Under the pieces are notes generated by a model, which had not been told where the DNA came from, made no database searches, and was given only the letters and a program-made list of their open reading frames with translations. Below, in pieces: positions 34,262 to 44,696 of a stretch of 64,000 bases of DNA. This DNA is from Enterobacter wuhouensis (lineage in GTDB: Bacteria > Pseudomonadota > Gammaproteobacteria > Enterobacterales > Enterobacteriaceae), in the NCBI RefSeq assembly GCF_004331265.1, contig NZ_SJOO01000003.1, positions 124,001 to 188,000 of the forward strand. The letters are read 5' to 3'. The translations under genes were made by a program, and so were the position numbers. How positions within the stretch are numbered: the first letter of the stretch is position 1; each line of letters opens with the position of its first letter.

Positions 34262-35623
34262 ATGAGCACAACTGACGATTCTTTCTCTGTTACCCACGAC
34301 CCGATTGAAATTCAGCGACCTTCGCTCAAAGAGCGCTGGTGGCATATTATGGATACCTGGAAAATCGGGATTATTCCTCTGCCGCTGTTCGTGCTGGCGG
34401 GCGCGCTAATTGCCATTGACTGCCTGGGCGGAAAGCTGCCGAGCGATATCGTGGTGATGGTAGCAACGCTGGCCTTCTTCGGCTTTGCCTGCGGCGAGTT
34501 TGGCAAACGCCTGCCAATTGTCGGCAAGCTCGGCGCGGCGGCGATTTGCGCCACTTTTATCCCTTCCGCGCTGGTCTACTATGGCCTGCTGCCGGACGTG
34601 GTGGTCGAGTCCACCACCAAGTTCTACAAATCCACCAACATTCTCTATCTCTACATCTGCTGCATTATCGTTGGCAGCATCATGAGCATGAACCGCACCG
34701 TGCTGATTCAGGGCTTCCTGCGCATCTTCTTCCCGATGCTGTGCGGCGAAATCGTCGGCATGCTGGTGGGGATGGGCGTGGGCCTGGCGCTGGGCCTTGA
34801 GCCGTTCCAGATCTTCTTCTTTATCATTCTTCCGATTATGGCGGGCGGCGTCGGGGAAGGGGCGATCCCGCTTTCCATCGGCTATGCCACCCTGCTGCAC
34901 ATGGACCAGGGCGTGGCGCTCGGCCGCGTGCTGCCGATGGTCATGCTCGGCGGCCTGACGGCAATCATCATCTCCGGCTGCCTGAACCAGCTCGGTAAAC
35001 GCTACCCGCACCTGACCGGTGAAGGCCAGCTGATGCCGAACCGCGCGAATGCCGATGCCACCGTCTCTCAGCCCGCGTTTTCCGGCAAAGCGGACGTCAC
35101 CACCATCGCCTCCGGCGCGCTGCTGGCGGTGCTGCTCTACATGCTGGGCATGCTCGGCCACAAGCTGATTGGCCTTCCTGCTCCGGTCGGCATGCTGTTT
35201 ATGGCGGTGCTGGTGAAGCTCTGCAACGGCGCCTCTCCGCGCCTGCTGGAAGGCTCGCAGGTGGTGTACAAATTCTTCCAGACCTCCGTGACCTACCCGA
35301 TTCTGTTTGCCGTCGGCGTGGCCATCACCCCGTGGCATGAGCTGGTCGCAGCGTTCACCGTCAGCAACCTGCTGGTGATCGTCAGCACCGTTTCCGCGCT
35401 GGTGGCGACCGGTTTCTTCGTCGGCAAAAAGATTGGCATGCACCCGATTGATGTCGCCATCGTTTCCTGCTGCCAGAGCGGCCAGGGCGGTACCGGCGAC
35501 GTGGCGATCCTGACCGCAGGCAACCGTATGAGCCTGATGCCGTTCGCCCAGATTGCTACCCGAATCGGCGGGGCGATTAACGTCTCTATCTCACTGCTGA
35601 TTCTGGGCAACTTCCTCGTCTAA
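34262..35623 (+). CDS. 2-hydroxycarboxylate transporter (CitS/MaeN family)
   Basis: This 453-residue symporter belongs to the 2HCT family, which includes Klebsiella Na+/citrate symporter CitS. It has about eleven membrane helices and both family signatures: GG-x-G in IMAGGVGEGAIPLS (near residue 195) and QSGQGGTGDVAIL (near 409), the two reentrant loops. The conserved arginine near residue 434 (IATRIGG), which binds the substrate carboxylate in CitS, is kept. It begins a probable seven- or eight-gene operon ending in citG, so citrate is the likely substrate, although malate or related hydroxy-acids are possible. Confidence 0.9.
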   Translation: MSTTDDSFSVTHDPIEIQRPSLKERWWHIMDTWKIGIIPLPLFVLAGALIAIDCLGGKLPSDIVVMVATLAFFGFACGEFGKRLPIVGKLGAAAICATFIPSALVYYGLLPDVVVESTTKFYKSTNILYLYICCIIVGSIMSMNRTVLIQGFLRIFFPMLCGEIVGMLVGMGVGLALGLEPFQIFFFIILPIMAGGVGEGAIPLSIGYATLLHMDQGVALGRVLPMVMLGGLTAIIISGCLNQLGKRYPHLTGEGQLMPNRANADATVSQPAFSGKADVTTIASGALLAVLLYMLGMLGHKLIGLPAPVGMLFMAVLVKLCNGASPRLLEGSQVVYKFFQTSVTYPILFAVGVAITPWHELVAAFTVSNLLVIVSTVSALVATGFFVGKKIGMHPIDVAIVSCCQSGQGGTGDVAILTAGNRMSLMPFAQIATRIGGAINVSISLLILGNFLV

Positions 35624-35640
35624 GTTTTCAGGAAATAACA

Positions 35641-36504
35641 ATGAAACTCGCAAGCTTTTTATACCAGGGAAAACGCAGCTACGGCATCGTCCAGGCCGAG
35701 GGCGTGATTGATTTAGGCCGCCGTCTGGGCGACCGCTACGGCGACCTCAAGGCGCTGCTGCAGGGCAACGGGCTGGCGCAGGCCACCCGCTTTCTGAACG
35801 ATGCGGTAGACGTGCCGCTAAGCGCCATCACCTTCTTACCGGTGATTGTGCAGCCGGAAAAAATCCTCTGCGTGGGCATGAACTACGCCGACAAGCGCAA
35901 GGAGTTTGACCAGCACAACCCGGCCCCGACGCTGTTTGTCCGCTTCCCGGATTCACAGACCGGCCACAACGAGCCGGTGCTGAAGCCGCGCCACTCCAGC
36001 GAATTCGATTACGAAGGCGAGCTGGCGGTGATCATCGGCAAAGGCGGTGAGAACATCAGCCGCGACGACGCCCTGCGCCACGTGGCGGGCTACAGCTGCT
36101 ACATGGACGGCTCCGCCCGCGACTGGCAGCACACCTGGTTCACCGCCGGTAAAAACTGGCGTCAGACCGGCGCGTTTGGCCCGTGGATGGCGACGGCGGA
36201 CGAGATCCCGGATCCGCATCAGCTGGCTATCCGCACCTGGCTGAACGGCCGCATGGTGCAGGAAGACAACACCAGCAGCATGATCCACAAGGTTGCGGAG
36301 CTGATCGAGTACATCAGCACCTTCACCCGCTTAAGCCCTGGCGACGTGATCATCACCGGATCTCCGGGCGGCGTGGGTAAAAAGCGCAACCCGCCGCTGT
36401 TTATGAAGGAGGGCGATCGCATTGAGGTGGAGATCGAGCATATCGGTCACCTGAGCAACGTGATTATGGAAGCGCCGGCCGTCGGGCTTGCGGCAGCACA
36501 CTGA
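35641..36504 (+). CDS. Fumarylacetoacetate hydrolase-family protein, candidate oxaloacetate decarboxylase
   Basis: This 287-residue protein has the FAH C-terminal catalytic domain (about residues 75-280): GMNYADKRKEF, metal-binding acidic cluster in FDYEGELAVIIGKGG, ARDWQ, and the closing GDVIITGSPGGVG. FAH-family members include acylpyruvases and oxaloacetate decarboxylases (human FAHD1, Corynebacterium Odx). It lies 17 bases after the symporter gene and 10 before citC. Citrate lyase makes acetate and oxaloacetate, and no oadGAB pump is present, so soluble decarboxylation of oxaloacetate to pyruvate is a reasonable inference. The exact reaction is not proven by sequence. Confidence 0.85.
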   Translation: MKLASFLYQGKRSYGIVQAEGVIDLGRRLGDRYGDLKALLQGNGLAQATRFLNDAVDVPLSAITFLPVIVQPEKILCVGMNYADKRKEFDQHNPAPTLFVRFPDSQTGHNEPVLKPRHSSEFDYEGELAVIIGKGGENISRDDALRHVAGYSCYMDGSARDWQHTWFTAGKNWRQTGAFGPWMATADEIPDPHQLAIRTWLNGRMVQEDNTSSMIHKVAELIEYISTFTRLSPGDVIITGSPGGVGKKRNPPLFMKEGDRIEVEIEHIGHLSNVIMEAPAVGLAAAH

Positions 36505-36514
36505 GGAAGGCGGC

Positions 36515-37537
36515 ATGCACTCGCAACCCATCGATTTTCGCCACACCGTCGTGGCGAAACATCCTGAACGCTTAAGCCAGATCCGCTACCTGCTGGCAGA
36601 CAGCGGCCTTGGCCTGGACAACGACATCACGCTGTTTGTCGAAGCCTGGTCCGGCGCGCAGCTGGTGGGTTGCGCAGGGCTTGCTGCCAACGTCATCAAG
36701 TGCGTGGCGGTCGACGAGCAGCTTCGCGGCGAGAACCTCAGCGCGCGGCTGTTGGCAGAGGTGGAAAATGCGGCGCTGGCGCACGGCCATTTTCACCTCT
36801 TCCTCTGCACCCGTCCGTGCAACCGGGAGCGCTTTGCCCGCAGCGGCTTCTGGCCGATTGCCCAAAGCGGGAACAACGCGGTGCTGATGGAGAACACCCC
36901 GCAGGGGATCGAACGCTACTGCCGTTCCCTGCGCGCGAAGCGCAAGTGCGGGGAGAACATTGGCGCGATAGTGATGAACGCCAATCCGTTCACCCTCGGC
37001 CACCGCCATCTGGTGGAGCAGGCGGCGACGCGGTGCGATGCCCTGCACCTGTTCGTGGTGCGTGAAGACGCCTCGTTCTTCCCGTTCAGCGCGCGCCTCG
37101 AGATGGTGCGCGCGGGCGTGGCGCATCTGCCGAACGTGGTGGTGCATGAAGGTTCGCAGTACATCATCTCCCGCGCCACCTTCCCGGCCTACTTCCTGAA
37201 GGAGACCGGCAGGGTGCAGCAGGCGTGGAGCGAGATTGACGTGCTGATCTTCCGCGACTTCATCGCCCCGGCGCTCGGCATCACGCACCGCTTCATCGGC
37301 TCGGAGCCGTTTTGCGATATCACCCGCCAGTACAACCAGACGCTGCACGACCTGCTGGCCACGCATATTGAAGTGGTGGAGATGCCGCGCATCAAGGCCA
37401 CCGGCAACGCCATTTCGGCCTCGGAAGTGCGCCGTTTACTCAAGACACAGCAGTTTTCCCGGATCCGGGAGATTGTCCCGGACTCCACCTTCGCGCACCT
37501 CGAAGCACACTATCGTGCGAGTGCGGAAGTCGCATAA
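36515..37537 (+). CDS. citC: [Citrate (pro-3S)-lyase] ligase CitC
   Basis: CitC acetylates the prosthetic group of the citrate lyase acyl carrier protein with acetate and ATP, activating the enzyme. The ATG at 36515 is preceded by GAGGAAGG at good spacing and gives 340 residues. The N-terminal GNAT-like domain (about 1-135) is followed by a nucleotidyltransferase domain with the HxGH-type motif in NANPFTLGHRHLVEQA and the C-terminal ISASEVRRLL. It is the first of the six tightly spaced citrate lyase genes. Confidence 0.95.
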   Translation: MHSQPIDFRHTVVAKHPERLSQIRYLLADSGLGLDNDITLFVEAWSGAQLVGCAGLAANVIKCVAVDEQLRGENLSARLLAEVENAALAHGHFHLFLCTRPCNRERFARSGFWPIAQSGNNAVLMENTPQGIERYCRSLRAKRKCGENIGAIVMNANPFTLGHRHLVEQAATRCDALHLFVVREDASFFPFSARLEMVRAGVAHLPNVVVHEGSQYIISRATFPAYFLKETGRVQQAWSEIDVLIFRDFIAPALGITHRFIGSEPFCDITRQYNQTLHDLLATHIEVVEMPRIKATGNAISASEVRRLLKTQQFSRIREIVPDSTFAHLEAHYRASAEVA

Positions 37538-37553
37538 CTATCAGGAATTTATC

Positions 37554-37847
37554 ATGAATATTGTAAGGGAGGCGCTGGCCGGAACGCAGGAGTCCAGCGA
37601 CCTGATGGTGAAAATCGCTCCCGCTCACTGCGAGCTGGAGATAGTCATCCACAGTGAAGTGATTAAGCAGTTTGGCGAGCAGATCCGCCAGGTGGTCAAC
37701 GACACGTTGCGCGCCATGAACGTGCACCAGGGATTAATCATTATTGAAGACAAAGGGGCGCTGGACTGTGTTATCCGCGCCCGCCTGCAAAGCGCGCTGA
37801 TGCGTGCCGCCGATGAACAGGCCATCAGCTGGGGGGCGCTGAAATGA
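37554..37847 (+). CDS. citD: Citrate lyase acyl carrier protein (gamma subunit) CitD
   Basis: This 97-residue gamma subunit carries the 2'-(5''-phosphoribosyl)-3'-dephospho-CoA arm, attached to a serine (S14 in [11 protein letters not shown]). Sequence and length match E. coli CitD. The ATG at 37554 lies 16 bases after citC. The stop overlaps the citE start by 4 bases. Confidence 0.95.
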   Translation: MNIVREALAGTQESSDLMVKIAPAHCELEIVIHSEVIKQFGEQIRQVVNDTLRAMNVHQGLIIIEDKGALDCVIRARLQSALMRAADEQAISWGALK

Positions 37848-38719
37848 GCAAACTCCGCCGCAGCATGCTGTTCCTGCCGGGCGCCAACGCCGCCATGCTC
37901 TCAACCGCCTTTATCTACCGTCCCGACTCCATCATGTTTGACCTTGAGGACGCCGTCGCCCTGCGCGAGAAGGATACCGCGCGCATGCTGGTGTTCCACG
38001 CGCTGCAGCACCCGATGTATCAGGATATCGAAACCGTGGTGCGCATTAACCCGCTCAGCACGCCGTTTGGCCTGCTGGATCTGGAAGCCGCCGTGCGGGC
38101 CGGCGTGGACGTGATCCGCCTGCCGAAAACCGACACGCCGGACGATATCTACGAGCTGGAAGGCCACCTCGAGCGTATCGAACGCGAGTGCGGCCGCGAG
38201 GTCGGCTCCACCCGCGTGATGGCGGCGATTGAGTCGGCCATTGGCGTTATCAACGCCGTGGCGATTGCCCGTAGCTCCCCGCGCCTCATCGGCATCGCGC
38301 TGGCCGCCTTTGACTACGTGATGGACATGCAGACCGAGCGCGGCGACGGCACCGAGCTGTTCTACGCCCGCTGCGCCGTGCTGCACGCCGCCCGCGCGGC
38401 GGGCATCGACGCCTTCGACGTGGTGTGGTCAGACGTTAACGACGAGGCCGGGTTCCTGCGCGAGGTCGATCTGATCCGCAAGATGGGCTTCAACGGCAAA
38501 TCGCTGATTAACCCGCGCCAGATTGACCTGCTGCACAACGCCTACGCCCCGACGCAGGAAGAGGTGGATCACGCCAGAAGGGTGATTGAGGCGGCAGAAG
38601 AGGGCGAGCGTAACGGCCTCGGCGTGGTGTCGCTCAACGGCAAAATGGTGGATGCACCGATTATTAACCACGCGCAGGTGGTGCTGGAGCGCGCGGCGGC
38701 CTCCGGCGTGCGTCGGTAA
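37844..38719 (+). CDS. citE: Citrate lyase beta subunit CitE
   Basis: CitE is the citryl-ACP lyase subunit (citryl-ACP to acetyl-ACP and oxaloacetate). The 291 residues show the HpcH/HpaI-CitE TIM barrel with [14 protein letters not shown] at the start, the acidic metal ligands in [12 protein letters not shown], and [15 protein letters not shown]. It overlaps citD by 4 bases (ATGA), with its ribosome-binding site inside citD. Confidence 0.96.
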   Translation: MSKLRRSMLFLPGANAAMLSTAFIYRPDSIMFDLEDAVALREKDTARMLVFHALQHPMYQDIETVVRINPLSTPFGLLDLEAAVRAGVDVIRLPKTDTPDDIYELEGHLERIERECGREVGSTRVMAAIESAIGVINAVAIARSSPRLIGIALAAFDYVMDMQTERGDGTELFYARCAVLHAARAAGIDAFDVVWSDVNDEAGFLREVDLIRKMGFNGKSLINPRQIDLLHNAYAPTQEEVDHARRVIEAAEEGERNGLGVVSLNGKMVDAPIINHAQVVLERAAASGVRR

Positions 38720-38726
38720 GGATGAG

Positions 38727-40247
38727 ATGATGAATCAGACAGAACTTCTTCACGTGAATTTTCCCCATCTGCGGGACTTAAAACCCTTTGATACCGCCCA
38801 CAGCGCGACGCCGTGGCTGGCGGACACCGACGCGAAGCACAGCCGCAAGCTCTGCGCCTCTGTTGAAGAGGCCGTTAAGCGCTGCGGCCTGCAGGACGGG
38901 ATGACCATCTCCTTCCACCATGCGTTTCGCGAAGGCGACAGGGTGATCAACACCGTCGTGGCGCTGCTGGCGCGGATGGGCTTCAAAAACCTGACGCTGG
39001 CCTCCAGCTCGCTGATGACCTGCAACGACGCGCTGATCGAGCATATTGAAAGCGGCGTCATCACCCGGATTTACACCTCGGGCATGCGCGGCAGGCTGGC
39101 GGACGCCATCTCCCACGGGCTGATGGACGAGCCGGTGCAAATTCACTCCCACGGCGGGCGCGTGAAGCTGCTCCAGGACGGCGAGCTGAATATTGACGTG
39201 GCGTTTCTCGGCGTGCCGTGCAGCGATGAGTTTGGCAACGCCAACGGGACGCACGGCAAATCGTGCTGCGGCTCGCTCGGCTACGCGATGGTGGATGCGC
39301 ACTTTGCCCGCAAGGTGGTGCTACTGACCGAAGCCCTGGTGCCGTTCCCCAATATGCCCGCCAGCCTGGTGCAGGACCAGGTGGACTACATCGTGCAGGT
39401 TGAAAGCGTGGGCGACCCGGCGAAAATCAGCGTCGGCGCGGCGCGCGTCACCAGCAACCCGCGCGAGCTGATGATTGCCCGCTATGCGGCGGACGTCATT
39501 GAACACTCCGGCTACTTCAAACCGGGCTTCTCGATGCAGACCGGCTCCGGCGCGGCGGCGACCGCCTGCACGCGCTTTATGGAGGAGAAAATGGAGCGCA
39601 GCGGCGTGAAGGCGCGCTTTGCGCTCGGCGGCATCACCGGCAGCCTGGTGGATCTGCACGAGAAGGGGCTCATCGAAAAGCTGCTCGACACCCAGTGCTT
39701 TGACGGCCAGGCGGCGGCCTCGCTGGCACGCAACCCGAACCACGTGGAGATCTCCACCAACGTTTACGCCAACCCCGGCAGCAAGGCGGCAAGCTGCGAC
39801 CAGCTCGACGTGGTGATCCTTAGCGCCCTGGAAATCGACGTCGATTTCAACGTCAACGTGATCACTGGCTCCGACGGGGTGATGCGCGGCGCGTCCGGCG
39901 GGCACTGCGACGTGGCCGCCGCGGCGAACCTGACCATTGTAGTCGCGCCGCTGCTGCGCAGCCGTATTCCGACGGTCGTGAAGCGCGTCACCACACGCCT
40001 CACGCCGGGCGAAAGCATCGACGTGCTGGTCACCGACCACGGCATTGCGGTCAACCCGGCCCGCCCGGAGATCCGCGAGCGGCTGCTGGAAGCCGGGCTC
40101 AACGTTGTGGATATCAGCGCGCTTTACGAGCGGGCGATTTCCCTGACGGGCGTACCGAAACCGATTGAATTTACAGACAAAATCGTCGGGGTGATCCGCT
40201 ACCGCGACGGCAGCGTGATCGACACCGTACGGCAGGTAAAGGAGTAG
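38727..40247 (+). CDS. citF: Citrate lyase alpha subunit CitF
   Basis: CitF is the citrate:acetyl-ACP transferase subunit. From the ATG at 38727 (an adjacent ATG at 38730 is equally possible) the protein has 506 residues and follows E. coli CitF closely: RKLCASVEEAVKRCGLQDGM, FHHAFREGDRV, EPVQIHSHGGRV and TGSDGVMRGASGGHCD. It lies 7 bases after citE and 2 before citX. Confidence 0.96.
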   Translation: MMNQTELLHVNFPHLRDLKPFDTAHSATPWLADTDAKHSRKLCASVEEAVKRCGLQDGMTISFHHAFREGDRVINTVVALLARMGFKNLTLASSSLMTCNDALIEHIESGVITRIYTSGMRGRLADAISHGLMDEPVQIHSHGGRVKLLQDGELNIDVAFLGVPCSDEFGNANGTHGKSCCGSLGYAMVDAHFARKVVLLTEALVPFPNMPASLVQDQVDYIVQVESVGDPAKISVGAARVTSNPRELMIARYAADVIEHSGYFKPGFSMQTGSGAAATACTRFMEEKMERSGVKARFALGGITGSLVDLHEKGLIEKLLDTQCFDGQAAASLARNPNHVEISTNVYANPGSKAASCDQLDVVILSALEIDVDFNVNVITGSDGVMRGASGGHCDVAAAANLTIVVAPLLRSRIPTVVKRVTTRLTPGESIDVLVTDHGIAVNPARPEIRERLLEAGLNVVDISALYERAISLTGVPKPIEFTDKIVGVIRYRDGSVIDTVRQVKE

Positions 40248-40249
40248 TT

Positions 40250-40789
40250 ATGACAACAGCGACACCCGTGCGGGCGGGTGTCAGCCTGGACGAACTGCTG
40301 GCGGCGAAAGATCGCCGCGCGGCGCGCCAGGCTGACATGCTTGAGCACTATCAACAACCGGTGATTTCCCTCACGCTGGTCACGCCAGGGGAAATCAAAG
40401 ACAGCCTGCGCTATCGCAATACCATGGGCGTGACGCTGCAAATGTGCGACCAGCTGCTGTGGGAGAATCGCTGGCAGGTGCTGGACCGCCAGGTGCTGTG
40501 GCTCCCTACCGGGCCAGAAGCCCTGTGGTGCGTGGCCCATCCGGCGACGGAAATCAAAGCGCACTGTACGGATCTGGAGCAGACGCACCCGCTCGGCAGG
40601 CTGTGGGATCTGGACGTGATCTGCCCTCAGTACGGCCACGTCGGGCGTCAGTCGCTGGGGGCGAATCTCAGACGCTGCCTGATCTGCGACGAGCCCGCTC
40701 ACGCCTGTTCCCGTTCGCGAAAGCATCCTGTTGAGGCGGTAGTTTCCCGCGTGGAGAAGACGATCGATGACTGGTTTGCTCGCGACTAA
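40250..40789 (+). CDS. citX: Apo-citrate lyase phosphoribosyl-dephospho-CoA transferase CitX
   Basis: CitX attaches the prosthetic group to the CitD serine. The 179 residues contain the family segment GPEALWCVAHPATEIKAHC and the motif HPLGRLWDLDVICP, where the D-x-D acidic residues bind metal. Cysteines near the end (CLICDEPAHAC) are typical. It overlaps citG by 23 bases. Confidence 0.95.
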   Translation: MTTATPVRAGVSLDELLAAKDRRAARQADMLEHYQQPVISLTLVTPGEIKDSLRYRNTMGVTLQMCDQLLWENRWQVLDRQVLWLPTGPEALWCVAHPATEIKAHCTDLEQTHPLGRLWDLDVICPQYGHVGRQSLGANLRRCLICDEPAHACSRSRKHPVEAVVSRVEKTIDDWFARD

Positions 40790-41570
40790 GCCGCGCCCGG
40801 TTGACGTGCCCGCGCTTGCCGAAGCGGCGCTGTGGCAGGAGCTGGAGCTGACGCCCAAGCCGGGGCTGGTGGACAAGCTCAATAACGGTTCCCATCGCGA
40901 TATGGACCACGCGCTGTTCGTGCGCAGCATTACGGCGATTGCGCCGTGGTTTTCGCGCTTTGCCGAGCTGGGTGACGCGCATGCGGATAAGCCCGCTGAC
41001 GCACAGCTTCGGATTATCCGCCCGATGGGGATGGCCTGCGAGCAGGCGATGTACGCCGCGACGAACGGCGTGAACACGCACAAAGGCGGGGTTTTTGCCC
41101 TGGGTTTACTGTGCTTCGCCGCCGGACGTGTGAAAAGTATCTCCGCTGACAGCCTCTGCTGTGAGGTGAGTAACATCTGCTGCGGGCTGGTGTCGCGTGA
41201 GCTGTCCGGGCGCAGCGGGCAGGCGACGGCAGGCGAGCGGCAGTTTCAGCAGTACGGCCTAACCGGCGCGCGCGGCGAGGCGGAAAGCGGCTTTGCGACG
41301 GCGCGCAGGGCGCTGGCGCAGTGGAACGGACAGTCGCTTCACGGCCTGCTGCTGCGCCTGATGGCGGTCAATCAGGACAGTAATCTCGTGTCGCGCGGCG
41401 GCATTGAAGGGTTGCGCTACGTTCAGGGCTACGCGCGGGAATTACTGGCTAACGGCTGGGATCGCGAGGCGCTGCTTAAGATGGATAAGGCATTGATTGA
41501 ACGGAACCTGAGCCCGGGCGGCAGTGCGGATTTGCTGTCGGTGGGGTGGGTGCTGTCTGCAATAAAATAG
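40767..41570 (+). CDS. citG: Triphosphoribosyl-dephospho-CoA synthase CitG
   Basis: CitG makes the prosthetic-group precursor from ATP and dephospho-CoA. The 267 residues match the CitG family: ELTPKPGLVDKLNNGSHRDM near the start, GVNTHKGGVFALGLLC and QDSNLVSRGGIEGLRYVQ later. It is the last gene of the citrate operon and is followed by a BIME repeat instead of a clear terminator. Confidence 0.95.
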   Translation: MTGLLATKPRPVDVPALAEAALWQELELTPKPGLVDKLNNGSHRDMDHALFVRSITAIAPWFSRFAELGDAHADKPADAQLRIIRPMGMACEQAMYAATNGVNTHKGGVFALGLLCFAAGRVKSISADSLCCEVSNICCGLVSRELSGRSGQATAGERQFQQYGLTGARGEAESGFATARRALAQWNGQSLHGLLLRLMAVNQDSNLVSRGGIEGLRYVQGYARELLANGWDREALLKMDKALIERNLSPGGSADLLSVGWVLSAIK

Positions 41571-41642
41571 CCGGGTGGCGGCTTCGCCTTACCCGGCCTA
41601 CGGTCTGGTTTTGTAGGCCCGGTAAGCGCAGCGCCACCGGGC
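41571..41642. repeat. BIME-like pair of inverted REP units
   Basis: Two inverted REP-like units (CCGGGTGGCGGCTTCGCCTT and GGTAAGCGCAGCGCCACCGG) fill the gap between the convergent citG and nupG genes. Confidence 0.85.
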
Positions 41643-41657
41643 ACAACACATCAAGGA

Positions 41658-42914
41658 TCAATGCGCAATCGGCTGCGCACCGTTCGGCACGCGCACGTGC
41701 TTGTACTTGAACAGCGCGATGAACGCGAAGAACAGCACCAGCGAGTACGCCGCGAAGATCAGCCACACGGGCTGCCAGTCGGTGATGCCGTTGGTGGTGT
41801 ACATCTCTACCACTTTACCGCTCACCACGCCGCCCAGAATACAGCCGAAGCCGTTGGTCATCATCAGGAACATGCCCTGCGCGCTGGCGCGGATTTCAGG
41901 CTTCACCTCTTTCTCCACGAACACCGAACCGGAGATGTTGAAGAAGTCGAAGGCGCAGCCGTAAACGATCATCGACAGCACCAGCAGCACGGTGCCGAAC
42001 GGGCTTGGGTCGCCGTAGGCGAACAGGCCGAAGCGCAGCATCCAGGCGGCGATACTGATCAGCATGACGTTCTTGATGCCGTAGCGGCTCAGGAAGAACG
42101 GGATGGTCAGGATGAACAGCGTCTCAGAGATCTGGGAGATGGACATCATCACCGACGCGTGCTCGACGATAAAGCTTCCGGCAAACAGCGGGTTGTTATC
42201 GAAGCTGTGCAGGAAGGTGTTGCCGAACATGTTGGTGATCTGCAGCTCCGCGCCCAGCAGCATGGAGAAGATAAAGAAGATCGCCATGCGTCTGTTTTTA
42301 AACAGCGCGAACGCGTCCAGGCCGAGCATGGCGCTCCAGCTCTGGTTTTTCTGCTGGTTAGACACCGGAATGTGCGGCAGCGTCAGGGTGAACAGCGCCA
42401 GCACCACGGAGAGCGCCGCACCGATATAGAGCTGCATATGGCTCAGCTCGAAGCCTGCGAAGCTCACGCCCCACATCGCCATGATAAAGCCGATGGTGCC
42501 CCAGATGCGGATTGGCGGGAAGTCGGTCACGATGTCCATGCCCGCAGACTTGATGCGGTGGTAGGAGATGGTGTTGATCAGGCCAAGCGTTGGCATATAG
42601 GCCAGCGAGTTAAGCAGGATCACCATGAACATCGCCCCCGGCGTGGTCACTTCGGCCGCCATAAACAGCGTCCCCGCACCCACCAGATGGCAAAGCATGT
42701 ACAGCCATTTCGCACTTAACCATTTATCCGCCACGATACCGAGCAGCGTTGGCATGAAGACAGCCGCAATACCGAGCGAACTGTATACGGCACCGATAGA
42801 CGCACCGTCGAACTTGAGCGTCACAAACATATAGGAGCCGAGTGTGGTCAGCCAGCTACCCCACAGGCAGAACTGCAGAAACGACAAGATTTTAAGCTGC
42901 AGCTTAAGGTTCAT
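41658..42914 (-). CDS. nupG: Nucleoside:H+ symporter NupG
   Basis: NupG imports purine and pyrimidine nucleosides with protons. Starting at the ATG at 42914 (MNLKLQLKILSFLQFCLWGS) the protein is 418 residues with twelve membrane helices, as in E. coli. The signature YMPTLGLINTISYHRI and IRIWGTIGFI of the nucleoside:H+ symporter family is present. In E. coli nupG is controlled by CytR, DeoR and CRP; a CRP-like site lies upstream here too. Confidence 0.96.
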   Translation of the reverse strand: MNLKLQLKILSFLQFCLWGSWLTTLGSYMFVTLKFDGASIGAVYSSLGIAAVFMPTLLGIVADKWLSAKWLYMLCHLVGAGTLFMAAEVTTPGAMFMVILLNSLAYMPTLGLINTISYHRIKSAGMDIVTDFPPIRIWGTIGFIMAMWGVSFAGFELSHMQLYIGAALSVVLALFTLTLPHIPVSNQQKNQSWSAMLGLDAFALFKNRRMAIFFIFSMLLGAELQITNMFGNTFLHSFDNNPLFAGSFIVEHASVMMSISQISETLFILTIPFFLSRYGIKNVMLISIAAWMLRFGLFAYGDPSPFGTVLLVLSMIVYGCAFDFFNISGSVFVEKEVKPEIRASAQGMFLMMTNGFGCILGGVVSGKVVEMYTTNGITDWQPVWLIFAAYSLVLFFAFIALFKYKHVRVPNGAQPIAH

Positions 42915-43058
42915 GTTACTTTCCTCACAAGTGAGCGGGAGATATGTTGTTTTGGGAACATTCAGGGTTGTTATTTGATGCAATTCTATCAGTTGGCAAC
43001 GATATGTTTTGTTACCTCCCGCAAAAAAATGCAATCCACATTAATTTGCAGTTTGGAT

Positions 43059-43074
43059 TGTGATGCAAATAACA
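43059..43074 (-). promoter_or_regulatory. Candidate CRP site upstream of nupG
   Basis: TGTGA-TGCAAA-TAACA matches the CRP half-sites at 9 of 10 positions and lies 145 bases upstream of the nupG start. Nearby TTGGCAAC and TTGTTACC words could be CytR contacts. Scored by eye. Confidence 0.5.
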
Positions 43075-43110
43075 TTTTCGTATGGATGGGGTGAGTGAGT
43101 GCGGCCTGAT

Positions 43111-43190
43111 GCCCCCTCACCCTAACCCTCTCCCAGAGGGAGAGGGAACTTGAATACCCTCTCCCTCTGGGAGAGGGCAGGGTGAGGGGT
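43111..43190. repeat. GA/CT-rich intergenic repeat, double inverted copy (copy 5)
   Basis: Two facing copies (CCCTCACCCTAACCCTCTCC and GGGAGAGGGCAGGGTGAGGG with their palindromic cores) lie downstream of mltC, before the nupG promoter region. Confidence 0.82.
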
Positions 43191-43196
43191 AGCTTT

Positions 43197-44387
<1,191 letters not shown>

Positions 44388-44397
44388 CCGCGCGATA

Positions 44398-44670
44398 TTA
44401 TTTTTCCGGCGGCGTATAGCCTTCGATGTGCACGTCTTTTCCTTCGAACAGGAAGTTAACCATCTCCTGCTCAAGCAGCTTGCGGTGCTCCGGGTTCATC
44501 ATGCTGAGTTTCTTCTCATTAATCAGCATGGTCTGCTTTTTCTGCCACTGTCCCCAGGCTTCTTTGGAGATTTCATTGTAGATGCGCTTGCCCAGGTCCC
44601 CCGGATAAAGCTGGAAGTCCTGGCCTTCAGCGTCGCGCTGCAGGAAAGTACAAAAAATCGTTCTGGCCAT
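44398..44670 (-). CDS. yggX: Fe(II)-trafficking and oxidative-stress protein YggX
   Basis: This 90-residue cytoplasmic protein protects iron-sulphur enzymes and DNA during oxidative stress and is part of the SoxRS response in enteric bacteria. Sequence and length agree with E. coli YggX, including the conserved cysteine C7 in [12 protein letters not shown] and [20 protein letters not shown]. The ATG at 44670 matches the known N-terminus. It lies 26 bases downstream of mutY. Confidence 0.95.
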   Translation of the reverse strand: MARTIFCTFLQRDAEGQDFQLYPGDLGKRIYNEISKEAWGQWQKKQTMLINEKKLSMMNPEHRKLLEQEMVNFLFEGKDVHIEGYTPPEK

Positions 44671-44696
44671 ACTCATTCCTCTTTTGCTTGTCGATG

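Noticed and set aside
34406..35443. 345-codon open frame antisense to the citrate symporter gene
   Set aside because: The sense strand encodes a full 2HCT transporter; the antisense product is low-complexity His/Gln/Ala-rich.
41661..42719. 352-codon open frame antisense to nupG
   Set aside because: nupG is intact on the other strand and the antisense product has no recognisable features.
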